Assembly: GCA_001936135.1 (NCBI GenBank)
Contig: CP012811.1
Location: forward strand, 558,001-622,000
DNA: 64,000 nt
From: Saccharomycopsis fibuligera x Saccharomycopsis cf. fibuligera
Taxonomy: Eukaryota; Ascomycota; Saccharomycetes; Ascoideales; Saccharomycopsidaceae
Direction: 5' to 3'
In this document: piece after piece, positions 48,205 through 58,900 of the stretch
Layout of the letters: each line of letters begins with the position of its first letter
How positions within the stretch are numbered: the first letter of the stretch is position 1
The notes under the pieces: generated by a model
What the model was told of the DNA's origin: nothing
Database searches by the model: none
What the model saw: only the letters and a program-made list of their open reading frames with translations
Program-made: the position numbers and the translations under genes

Positions 48205-50549
48205 GAGTGTCCAGGGGAAGTTGAGAGCTGAGTCTCAGTAATGGGATCATCTTCGGTGGAATTTGGGAGATTTGTGATGGACTCATTGTCAATTTTGGTT
48301 TCGTCATCAAAGATATCGTCATCATTGATGGAATCATTGACGGGGAGTGGTCCATTAAGCTTACTCTGAGGGTGATGGACTGGTGGGAGAGAAGAAGAAT
48401 TCTCTAAGTCAATCTCATCAATGTCAATATCATCCTGGGTATCTGGCAGTGGGCTGTCCTCGTCTGGGGGACGCGAATTCCTGTTCAGATTTGCTTTAAT
48501 TCTCGGGGAGGATGGGGTAGGAGTGTTGGCCTGATCAAAAGAGGGAAATTGAGATAAGGTCAAGTTGGTTGGAGTAGATGGAGGTTGTGGAGTACGAAGA
48601 GTGGAATGGGAACGAAGGATTCTGGTCTGCTGAGGAGTTGCAGGTGGAGTTTGGAAAGAGTCTGGGGTTTGATGTGGGTTTTTTTTTGTTGGGGTTGCCG
48701 TAGCATGGAGGATAGTAGCCTGTGCTACTATAGAGTCGGAGGTACTGGTGGTGAAAGTGCCTTCATCATCATTAATATTCTCTGATTGTGAGTTAGTGGC
48801 TTTAGCAACTTGCCTTCTTGCTCTTTTTTTGGGGGAGGGTTTGTTATATGATTTGTTTGAGGGTTTAGGTGCAGTAAAAACGAAACTTTGTGGGATCTCG
48901 TGTTGTGTGTTAACCTCGTCCTCAGTTGACAAATCTTCTGAGTCACCGTCTTCAAGAGCTTGAAATGGGTTTGTTGGTTTAGCTATCTGTTTTGAGTTGT
49001 TAATGGTTTGGTTTGATGTATTGGTGTTTCTAATTCTCAAACGTTTGCGGCCTTTAGGATCACTGAGCTGCCATTGGTTTTCAGCGGAAATAGTTGGTTT
49101 CTTTGTTCTAGCAGAAATGCTGGTTGTGTTGGGTTTATTTGCAATGGAGGTGTGGTCCTGGTACTTATCTTGGGCCTGGATTAACTTTTTGTTATAATAA
49201 CAAACAGAAGCTATATGATTCTCTTTTTTGCAAATCACACATCGAGCCTCGGTACAAGAGTAACGAGTGTGGAAATTTGAACCACATGCCGTGCAATGCA
49301 AATGACGATTGATAAGACGTGTTTGGAGAATCTCACAGTTGATTATTGGGACTGATTGATTTGGAGAAAGATATAAATATGCATAATATTTATCTATGTT
49401 TATTTCAGCAACTTGGGGATTCGGGTGGCTTCTCGGTTTGATTTCTTTTGTAAGGGAGAAGTATTCCTGTTTAATCTCAAGATCACGGAGCTTGTGGAAT
49501 AAAATTACTTCGGCAGAAACCGCTTGCAAAGATTTAATCTTGAGTTCCATGAGATGAGGGACCATGCTTTCATTTGACATTGACATAAAAAGTTGTGGGC
49601 GATATTCTTCTTTTGGTAGCTTCACAACTAAGTGGTCTCTCAAAAATGTAAAGAAAATTTCCTTGGCATTGTGGAAGAATGGCTTATAAAGTGGACCCCT
49701 ATAAAAAATGGATTGTTTAATGACAATACGCTCGTTTCTGATTATGATGTGAGGTTCGATAGTTTCACAAGTTTCTTTCAAAAAAGTGAATAAGGATACA
49801 TCCCGCATCGTACCAGCATACTTTTCAAGTGTGGTTTGTGCCAGCATTTTAATAGATTTAGCAATAGAGGCTCTATGTGTTGCCAAAGAGGATTGTTGGA
49901 AGACAGCCCATGGAATGTCCACAGTTGCGAAAATGTCATTCTCTTGAGAACAGTTGACGATGAAGTCAATATAGTCTTTTTGCAGGAGGTCAGTGGTTTT
50001 AAACCGGAGGCCCTCGTCCTGGAGCTGTTTTGGAGTATATGATTTATAGAATTCGTCCATTTTCATGATTGTAGTCGCAGAGGTGACCTTTTTATCAGAA
50101 CCAGCAAAAGTTGTATCAGTAAAGGTGTAAATATCAGCAGCAAGTTTTTTCATGGCAGTTAGTTCTGACAAAACATCATCAAAAGGAAAATGTTCCGAGT
50201 CATAGATACGGGCCCATTTAAATTTGGTTTGGAAAGCGTCGAAAGCAGGGCGTTTGAGTTTAGGGTTTGGAAGTGACGCGGAGCTCGTTGTTGCGTTATG
50301 ATTCGCACGTTTAGAGGCCTGATCAGCATAGAGCTTTTTCAGTGTTTCTTCTGAGATAATGTCCTGATTTGTATCCTCAATGGACGCAGTTGAAGGAGTT
50401 GAATCAGGTGGAGGCGTTTCTTTAGTTGAGGCAGATGAGGCAGCTGAAACAGTTGAATCAGTGGTATTCGCTGGGCGTGGGACATTTTGATTTTGTTGCT
50501 GGGTTTGAGTACTGTTTGAAGAATCTGAGATAGAAGGGACAGTTGGCAA
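48201..50549 (-). CDS. LINE ORF1, zinc-knuckle nucleic-acid-binding protein
   Basis: About 780 codons in one uninterrupted frame. Two CCHC knuckles of type CX2CX4HX4C lie side by side near residue 425-455 (CTACGSNFHTRYSC and CVICKKENHIASVC). The N-terminus is Ser/Thr/Gln-rich, the C-terminal third is Pro/Thr/Asp-rich with basic clusters (SPKKRARRQ). This is the layout of ORF1 in Candida Zorro-type L1 elements. The frame opens without an ATG: its first in-frame Met is well inside. The upstream ATG (near 50720, MNLKTLKLQKSKK) is in another frame, and an 11-A run (50605-50615 on the minus strand) lies where the two frames would meet. Either the start is lost or slippage at the A run joins them. 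Confidence 0.8.
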   Translation of the reverse strand: MPTVPSISDSSNSTQTQQQNQNVPRPANTTDSTVSAASSASTKETPPPDSTPSTASIEDTNQDIISEETLKKLYADQASKRANHNATTSSASLPNPKLKRPAFDAFQTKFKWARIYDSEHFPFDDVLSELTAMKKLAADIYTFTDTTFAGSDKKVTSATTIMKMDEFYKSYTPKQLQDEGLRFKTTDLLQKDYIDFIVNCSQENDIFATVDIPWAVFQQSSLATHRASIAKSIKMLAQTTLEKYAGTMRDVSLFTFLKETCETIEPHIIIRNERIVIKQSIFYRGPLYKPFFHNAKEIFFTFLRDHLVVKLPKEEYRPQLFMSMSNESMVPHLMELKIKSLQAVSAEVILFHKLRDLEIKQEYFSLTKEIKPRSHPNPQVAEINIDKYYAYLYLSPNQSVPIINCEILQTRLINRHLHCTACGSNFHTRYSCTEARCVICKKENHIASVCYYNKKLIQAQDKYQDHTSIANKPNTTSISARTKKPTISAENQWQLSDPKGRKRLRIRNTNTSNQTINNSKQIAKPTNPFQALEDGDSEDLSTEDEVNTQHEIPQSFVFTAPKPSNKSYNKPSPKKRARRQVAKATNSQSENINDDEGTFTTSTSDSIVAQATILHATATPTKKNPHQTPDSFQTPPATPQQTRILRSHSTLRTPQPPSTPTNLTLSQFPSFDQANTPTPSSPRIKANLNRNSRPPDEDSPLPDTQDDIDIDEIDLENSSSLPPVHHPQSKLNGPLPVNDSINDDDIFDDETKIDNESITNLPNSTEDDPITETQLSTSPGHS

Positions 50550-50833
50550 AATAGAGCTAATGTCATTGGAGGAAGAAGGTGGGACAAAGGAAACAGAGGG
50601 AGGATTTTTTTTTTTGGTTTTTATCTTGATTAATTGAAGAATGTGAAAAAATGTTTTTTAAGATTGTTGGATTTTGTTGGATTTTTTTTGATTTTTGGAG
50701 TTTTAAGGTTTTTAAGTTCATGTTAGTGGTTTTTGAAATTGAAACAGAGGGATTAGACAGAACAGATGGTGATGGAGGATCAACAGCTTCTGGTGCATGT
50801 TCAGGAGGTGCAGCACAAGTTGGATCCGCGCAG

Positions 50834-51050
50834 TATCGATTTATTATTTCTATATAAACGGTAGAAAATATAATCTTATAAACTTATCTAATACTACCTA
50901 ACTTAAACTGTGGCAGATGACTTTCGTTCGCTACTATAGGAAGGACGAATATAACCATTGCTGCTTGGAAGTGCTGCCCTAAGATATGAGCAGTAGATCT
51001 AGTCACTATACTTTCACCGAAACGTAACTATAATTACGGAGGGGCATAAT
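50834..51050 (+). mobile_element. LTR fragment (fossil) beside the LINE
   Basis: Bases 50834-50891 match 35611-35668 and bases 50978-51012 match the inverted 33078-33112, so this copy links two otherwise separate scraps into one LTR family. It appears the longest LTR remnant in the window. No coding region attached. Broken or solo; edges approximate; family (Ty1/copia or Ty3-like) unresolved. Confidence 0.5.
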
Positions 51051-54000
51051 GGCTCAAAAAAAAAAGACAAACAGCAAAACTCAAAGTGCACGGTTTCAGG
51101 TTAGCATTTTTTTTTTAATAGAAGCTTTGGGAAAACATTATTTAATCGTTATGAGCAGATAAGAAAGATAAAGCGACAAGATTGGTTTTGCAACAGTCTC
51201 AATTTAAAGGGAATAGATTGAAAGTAGTTAAAATACCGACAATATATGGAACTACACTAAATATTTTGTATAATCTTGCACTAGAAGCAGCTTAGTTTAG
51301 CGTTGCTTTACCTCCTTCTTCAAACCATTTTCTCTTTAACCGTCATATATGTATATAAGCCTGCCATACGACACGCCGACACGCCGACACGCTGACAAGC
51401 GGGAAGAATTGCTGTCATTGATAGTGAGTGCGATGCTCGACACTTTTTTAGCATGCATGCAAATATCTGTATACAAAAGGCAGAAGGAAAAAAAAAAAAA
51501 AAAAAAAAACGGCCAGCGCGCGTCGCGGAAAAACTGTAAAATTATATTATTTAAAGTTGACGCGGGCCACTCTGCAAGCCTCTTCTTGCTTAATCCATTT
51601 GATCTTTGAGCTTTTCTACTGACCTGTTTTGAGTAATTGGGCAACCAATGGGACGACATTAATGCACAGATAGAGCACACCAATAAATACTGAATCAGTT
51701 TGTAAATGTGAACTTTGATTTATTTATGTAAAGAAGTCTATTTTCATTGAATTATCTCGCAAAAATATGCTTTGTTTTTTCCGCGTGTAATTTTATTTTT
51801 CAATTGTTTCTACTGGAGAAATGATCTACTCAGTAAACGGTAAACAAACAACACAATATTATTGGACACCATCAAACTGGGTGCCTCAATCATAATTAAC
51901 ATATTTCTCAAAAACACCTACTTTTGAAAATCGGTAAAATTGTTATAACTGCCTATGTATTTTGTCCAGCAAATTTTATAACATGCCCAGGGTACATTCA
52001 AATAAGTGAGCGTAACCTGCGTATGCTTATTATCGATAGCAAGAAGTTATAAACTCGACACTATTCGTGCTGCACTAAAGTTCTCTGTCTAACTTCTCAA
52101 AGACGTTTGATGAAAATGCACAAGTGTCTTGGTTAGTAGTTTCTCAATTATTTTGCAGTTTATAATTGCTCTCTGGCACCACTAATTAAAAAATTTGTCT
52201 CACTTTGCCAAGATGCGGAGCGTTTCATAAGTTAAACAGCACCTTTAATACCTTATTTAGCATTAGTTTTCAGTTTTCTAGTTAGGCTGGCCTAATGATT
52301 TGGGAATATCATTCACAAGAGCAGTAGTCAACATCAATATTTGAAGATAAAGATGACCAATACTACAAACTAATATATCAACCAGTCAAATAACACACGC
52401 TCATTCATTATAGCTGGCTAAACATTATTAACTACAAGCAGAAAAATGAGAATAGAGTGCTGGCATCGGACGAGTGTCTGTACTACCTATATAGATTAAC
52501 CATGACCCAATAAACACTTCGCACCAACGGCTGATGCTTAACACCATTATCGAAACACCATGCTATCGAAAAAGTCTAACTATATATAATGACACAGGAA
52601 AGGGCATTATTTATTGTACTATGCACTTATGTGTCGATGGTTACCTCATATCTCCAAAAAAAAATTACCGGCATAATGCCAAGTGCTCATTAAGACATTG
52701 ATTTGGTCAGGTTTTATGTCATCGTGCTGCAATTAACTATTACACTGTTGCAAAAATCTTCATCAACACCAGGTGCTAGCATGGTGAAAATAGTGTTGGC
52801 TGGCCGTTTCCATTGTGACGTATTATTCAAATTAATTAAATTTGTTCCTAGCGTTATTATCGCATTATTGGATTTTATTTCTTCGCTTGCGCTGTTTTCT
52901 TGTACACAGTTAGAAGTAGTTTTGTGAAGCGTGCGTTTAGTATAAATAATGACCACTCCATACGCCTGATTTGCATAAAACAGGAGAGCAGAAATTGCTA
53001 TAAGCACTCAGTATTATCACAGATCACCATAGATCACACCGAATAATTGGAAATTTCTGGTTCTTCTACAATGGAATTGTCAGCGTTTGGAGTAAGTACT
53101 ACTAGACTGCGTACTTTGGGAGATTAAGCTGGTCAAATAAATTGTGTTCAATCGTTTATTTTTTACCAGATTGATGGTCGTGTTCTCGCTTGGAGCCCTA
53201 GTGTCGTTACTGTTATCAGAGTTGACTGCTGCTGGTCACACCATGTTGTTCAAGTTATTAGAGATGATTGTGGTCGTATCAATTAGAACTATGAAATAGA
53301 CTAAATAGGTAAGGTGCTTTGTATTAACGTGTTGCTGACATGTAGATAGGGTTCATGTAGAGCTTATAACCAAATGTATGTAGTTGACCTGGCAAATCGT
53401 AAACGGCGCTGCAAAGAATGCTAGTTTATTTAAGACGGTGTGCAGTGAGACAGCTAACCCATAAAGCTGGGTTAAAAGCTGGGTTAGGTTTTGAAATTAA
53501 TGGGTAAGCCAGGCTACGCAAACCGAGACAGGTACTCATACAAGCGGTAAATGGAACAAGAAGTTGAAATGCGTGAACATTTAAGATCACTGACGACAGA
53601 AAGCGAATGGTGGCAGTTGTTGTATAAAGAATGTGATCGGTAAACATTACAATGTAATCCAATGAGTAATTTTCTCGAGGAAGCAGTATGAGATCATTAA
53701 TTATAATGATCAATAAAATCCGCCTGAACTTAATTTCAATTAACCCTCGCGTGTAGAGTCTCTATGGTTTGCTCAACATCTCTGCAACGCTGTACCGCTA
53801 TTTTTTCTTACTATTATTGTTTCCGAAAATACAAAGAGGATCTCAAGTACATCTCATACCAGCCCGAATAAGTACAGAAAGCGTCCAGTTTCATGTTGAG
53901 ATATAATGATTACAGTAAGAGGGAACCATTAGCTTTTTTTTTTCTGCAACTTACGACTGAAATAGCGATTCTCCGACCTGAGCAAATCTCAAGAGGTTTT

Positions 54001-54884
54001 ACCGGGGACGACAGTGTGCTCCCAGTGACCTCGACAGAGCTGTATTTTAAATTGGACTTGAACATAAACAAACTTAACCAACAAATTACTGGTATTCAAA
54101 AACAGAAATTTAGCAGTGATGACGTGCTTAAAAAGCTACATCAACACTCTAATCACCATCTTTGTGTCTTATGAACAACCACCAGCCAAGGAAGCTCAAA
54201 AAGTTCATTCACATCAAAGCTAAGACAAGCTAAGACACAAGTGAGACAGTCCCGTCTAAAGCAACTGCAAATGTTGAAAATTTTCATGCAGCACCACTTA
54301 CAGTGCTGCGCCGCAAGCCACTAAACAGGAGACCCACAGCATCTCGCATATACACGGGTCTCAGACACTTTTTGTGTTTATTCGTTGTTTTTCTTTGAAC
54401 CGTTGAGCGGAGTGGGAGTTATCAGACACTCTCTTGGTTCACTTGCTTGAGGTAGCGAGACATGCTGATATTTTTTTGAATGTCAATAAGGAAGTTATCG
54501 TTCAGATAGGAAATTGTAATCAGTGATTCACCGTCTTTGATATTGCCTACAAGATTAACGAGTATGCGTAAACACTCGAGCGCTGAGAGTGCGATTGTTG
54601 CAACGCGGTTTCGTGTAGCGAGCAAAAAACACAACGAAATGATAAGCCGTCAACCAAAGCCAACGGCCATCCCTGTACAGACAATTTTCTCGTGTTTGTA
54701 TGGAAAATGAGCTTCACTTTACAACAATTGCGAATAAAGTGAACAATAAAGTATACAGAGTACAAATAAATGATCAACCGACTTTTTGCTCGTACGTACG
54801 AGTGAACCATGCTGCTAATGAAATGGCCCGCCCGGTAACGTATTTTTCTATGCGCTGCAGCACAATATAATGCAAAGCCTGGTG
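51051..54884. other. Long gene-free stretch
   Basis: About 3.8 kb with no supportable gene on either strand. Contents noted: a 22-A run at 51488-51510; a CG-rich tandem GACACGCC unit (three copies) at 51369-51392; AAGCTGGGTTA twice at 53464-53484; AAGCTAAGACA twice at 54221-54241. The frame 53893-54174 (plus, 93 codons) has a plausible ELYFKLDLNINKLNQQITG segment but no family match and may be a gene relic. No tRNA or other RNA gene was recognised. Confidence 0.5.
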
Positions 54885-55625
54885 GCTGGTTTATAGCTTC
54901 GCGCAGCTAAAGTTACCGAGATGCTCTTCAATAGTGTCTAACCCTTTACAAAGGGCAAGGCTGCCTAATTATCCACCGCTACAGTGAACTAGCTGGTAGC
55001 TCCCCCGCCTAGGTTAGTAGATCTCATTAGTACTCATCAATTACAAGTTGACTAGATTTTGAGCAGTCTTAATAGCGAATGAATAAGCTAAAAGTTGGAG
55101 CCTTGATACCGTTAAATAAATGAGTGGCCATGTTGACTATATGCTTCCAGTGATGGTTATTCTTTTTCAACACAGTTTGCGCAATCTCGTTTAAATATTA
55201 TTATCAACATTGTCACTTCAATAATCCATTATTATATGAGTCTATTCAGCTGCTTACATTATTAATATGACAACCCACTTTCAAAAATAATCAATGAACC
55301 ATTGAACAAGCAGTACTGCTTATTGTCACTGGGTGTAGCTTTAGAAGTACAACTACCAGCGCCCAGGACAAAAAGACGACTGCGGATTTAGAGCTTTGGC
55401 AGCCTGGCTGGTGGGTCGGAGAAAACTACAGATGGGACGCTGCACTTGGCTGCACTGGCTACACTGCTGTTCTGATGCAGGTAACAAAAAAAGAGTTACA
55501 GTTTCTTTAATGCAAAGTGATGCGGGACGCGCAGAGACCGCAAACGCACGTCGCGCAGCATCAATCTGACGAAAAGCCTTATAACCAGTTTATACATTTT
55601 ACACTTCACGATACCATCCACCAGC
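54885..55625 (+). promoter_or_regulatory. Cluster of Ace2/Swi5-type sites upstream of ENG1
   Basis: The hexamer ACCAGC (either strand) occurs at 54885-54890, 54992-54997, 55355-55360, 55407-55412 and 55620-55625. Ace2 and Swi5 bind CCAGC-type sites in yeasts, and ENG1 is an Ace2 target for daughter-specific cell separation in Saccharomyces and Candida. Five copies in about 740 bp is far above chance for a six-base word. Direct observation of the words; regulation is inferred. Confidence 0.55.
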
Positions 55626-55944
55626 ACTGATTGATTTCGGCCAGCAGCATATAAATACAACAAGGTCGCCCAGCTTTCCAGATAGCTTTAATTAGTTAGA
55701 CTTGTTTGCATTGATATACTTAGTTTTTTTTTTCGTTAAATTTCAATCTTCATTCCTTGTTACTTTAGTGGGTTTTTACTGTTTTTTTTTGTTTTTGTCT
55801 CTGCTTTTGATACTGATCTTAAAACATTTCCACCATACAACTACATTATAGACTCAACTGTCGATAGACTTTATTGCGCCATATCTAGATCATAAAGCAC
55901 CGATTATCAGCAACCACTACAAAATAGAGTAAAACTAAACAACA
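55626..55944. promoter_or_regulatory. ENG1 proximal promoter and leader
   Basis: A 319-bp region: a TATAAATA at about 55650-55657, then T-rich tracts (55722-55735, 55778-55790) and an A-rich leader ending AACAACAATG, as in strongly expressed yeast genes. Confidence 0.5.
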
Positions 55945-58900
55945 ATGTTGTTACCAAACCTCTGCCAAATAGCTGTATTGCTATCGTCTTTCCAGCAGGC
56001 CAATGCTGGATTAATTAATAGAAAAAGGGACGCTTCCACCACCACACTCAATGGATACAGAAATTACAACAGTAGTTTGAGTGCATCTCAAACTCCTTTG
56101 GCGTCGGCTTCAGCTTCATTGTCGTCTGATATCTCCGCTTCTTCTGACATTTCTTCTGCTTCTGCTCAAAGTTATTCCAATGACACGCTTAAGGTGGTAA
56201 CTCTTACCAAAAGTGCTAAACCATACACTATAACCACCACTGTTCACAAGAAGTACACTGGCAACACCCACGGTACAGCCTTGAGAACCTCTAATGGCGT
56301 GGTTTACTCCGAGCTTATTTCCGAACAAACTGCCAGCGTGAAACCGGATCTGAAACCATCTTCTGCTTTAGCTGCTGCCTCCAGTAAGCCTGAATCAACT
56401 TCCTATTCAACATCAGTGATCCAGTTGGCCACCACCGCTGTCGTGGTTATTTCTACTTCTGCAACAACAAAGACCCACACCATTTACAAGGCCACCCACA
56501 ACCCAACCACCACTGACAAAGGTGTAGTATACACTACTGTCACCGCTGTATCAACTCTTCAGCCTCTTGTCACTGATGCCATTGTTACCAGTGAAGTCGA
56601 CGTTACTTTGACCAGAACCCACTTCACCACCGATGTTGTCATATCTGGGGCTCCTAACCCAACCAGCGCTGCTTCTGCTGCATCTTCTGCCGCTTCCTCA
56701 GCCACTCTTGCTGCTGCCTCCGCCTTTGCTGATTCTTCATCCTCGCATTACTCTTCTGCTTCGGCTGGTTCTTCAGACTCTTCAGACTCTTCAGACTCTT
56801 CAAACGACTCTGGCTCAAGTTCTGTCGTTGCTTCCTCAGGGTTCGCTAGCGCTTCTGCTGCATCTTCTCCTTCTGCTTCCACTTCCTCCACTTCCTCTTC
56901 CAACTCTGGCTCCTCTTCTGGCTTCAACTCAAGCGGCTACACCAACTCATCGTTGTCTAACAGCTGTCTTGCTTCTTCTATCAACTCCACCAGCTCTTCT
57001 TCCGACTGCTTTGATGACACCTCTATCAGCGGTGGCCTCTTTGACAAGATTTCTGACGAGGCTCCATTGTCTATTTTTGACCGCAAACAACTTCCTTTGG
57101 ACATCCCAGATGGCGTCACCAATGACAGACCATATGAAACCAACAAATTCCATGCTAACTTGTTCCTTTCTGAGCAAACTGATATGATTTGGTCATACCC
57201 ATACGGTTTATTCTATGAAAAGACTAATATGTACGGTTGGGGTATCTCTTATGTTACTAGAGACCAAGCTGTTTATGGTAGTGATAGCGGCTCTTCCTCC
57301 AATGGCGGAACTGACTATTTCACTTTACCTGCTAGTGTTGCTTCTTTATTGTTTTCTGCTAAGGATTTCTCTAGTTCTGTCACTTTGGGCGTTAGCGATA
57401 TCAAGGATTTCTCTGTTAAGGTTACTCTTTCTGAAAACAACGACACTTCCAACTACGTTGAAATTCCAACTGTTTTGGGTCAAGGTTTTGTTACTTCCAT
57501 TTACCATGGTGACTTGGTGCCATTGATCAAATCTTCTAGTGGTATTAAAACTTTCTCTCAAGAGACTTCTGATGCTTTACAATCTGGTACTACCAAATAC
57601 AAGGCCACTTTGTTCTCTGGCAGTGACTGGTTGGTCTATGTTACTAGTAACTCCTCTTCCACAGTCAACTTCACTGTCAATGACAACAATCAAATTGAAG
57701 CCTCCGATGCTGCTGATGGTGTGGTTATTCAAGTTGCTATCGCTCCAAACTCCACTTATGAAGCTTACTATGATATGACTGCTGGTATTTACCCAACTAA
57801 GGCTAAAGTTGACGGTACCGTTGATAATGGTGTTGCTACTTATGGTTTTGAATACACCAATGTCGGTAAGTCTTCTTCTGGTAAAGGTCTCGTGTTTGCC
57901 TTGCCTCATCATGTTCAATCTTTGTCTTCATCTACTCAAAAGACCGCTACTGGTATCTCATTGCAATCTACCACCAAAGGCAACATGTATGGTTTTGTTA
58001 CTGATAAATTGATCATGGAAGAGCAACTTAACACTCAAATTCAATTTGCCCCATGGTCTCAACAGCTCAACTCTAGTTCTGTTTCTTGGACCAGTGATCA
58101 GTTGAAATTGCTTGCTTCTACCGTTAAATCTGATTTGCAAGCTGATATCAAGGACTCCATTAATGGCATTTCTACTTATTCTGCTGGTAAGATCCTCGAT
58201 AAGTACGCATACATTCTTTACGTCCTTTCTGACGTTTTGGAAGATGAAGATGCTACCAAGTCTACATTGAGCAGCATGAAAGAAGCTTTTGAAGTTTTCA
58301 CTTCTAACCAGCAACATTTCCCATTCATGTACGACACAAAGTTTGGTGGTATTTCTAGTACAGCTAATAATGACGGCGATTCTGGTGAAGATTACGGTAA
58401 CGGTTACTACAATGACCATCATTTCCATTATGGTTATTTTGTCCATGCTGCTGCTATTGTCGGTTATGTTGATAACAAATATGGTAATCAAACTTGGGCT
58501 AATGATAATAAAGATTGGGTTAACAGTTTGATCAGAGATGTGGCTAATCCTTCTGAAGATGACAAATATTTCCCAGTTTCAAGAATGTTTGATTGGTTTA
58601 GTGGTCATTCTTGGGCTGCTGGTCTCTTTACCTCCGGTGCTGGTAAGAATGAAGAATCTACTAGTGAAGATTATAATTTCTCTTATGGTATGAAACTTTG
58701 GGGTAAAGTTATCAAGGACTCTGCTATGGAAAACCGTGGTGATTTGATGATTGCTGTTACAAAGCGTTCTTTAAACAACTACTTTTTGTATTCTGATGAT
58801 AATGACATTGAACCAGAAAAGATTGTCAACAATAAAGTCAGTGGTATTTTCTTTGAAAATAAAATTGCTTACACTACTTTTTTCGGTACCAATGTTGAGT

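Larger units (their letters stand above)
47089..50837 (-). mobile_element. L1-clade (Zorro-like) LINE, 3'-truncated
   Basis: A minus-strand non-LTR element with ORF1 and the endonuclease part of ORF2. The 3' portion (reverse transcriptase, 3' UTR and poly-A) is missing, the reverse of ordinary LINE truncation, which removes the 5' end. Its 5' side abuts LTR sequence at 50834-50837, and an LTR scrap lies about 150 bp beyond its 3' side. So both ends appear cut by later rearrangement or insertion. ORF1 is long and uninterrupted, suggesting recent activity or retained function. Zorro membership is inferred from domain layout, not from a tree. Confidence 0.75.

Noticed and set aside
51369-51392. 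GACACGCC tandem repeat as a telomere or origin element
   Set aside because: Only three short units; it does not match known yeast telomere repeats or an ARS consensus.
52714-53007. Minus-strand frame with a signal-peptide-like start (LIAISALLFYANQAYG), seemingly similar to the secreted pair
   Set aside because: It has no ATG start (stops lie just upstream), lacks the QDKK...GANQA tail, and the rest has no protein-family character.
53071-53300. Possible spliced gene MELSAFG joined to IDGRVLAWSP through a GTAAGT intron
   Set aside because: No CTAAC branch point, the second exon stops after about 40 codons and the product resembles nothing.
56633-57187. Leu/Pro-rich 184-codon frame inside ENG1
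   Set aside because: It is a frame shadow of the Ser/Ala-rich spacer of ENG1.
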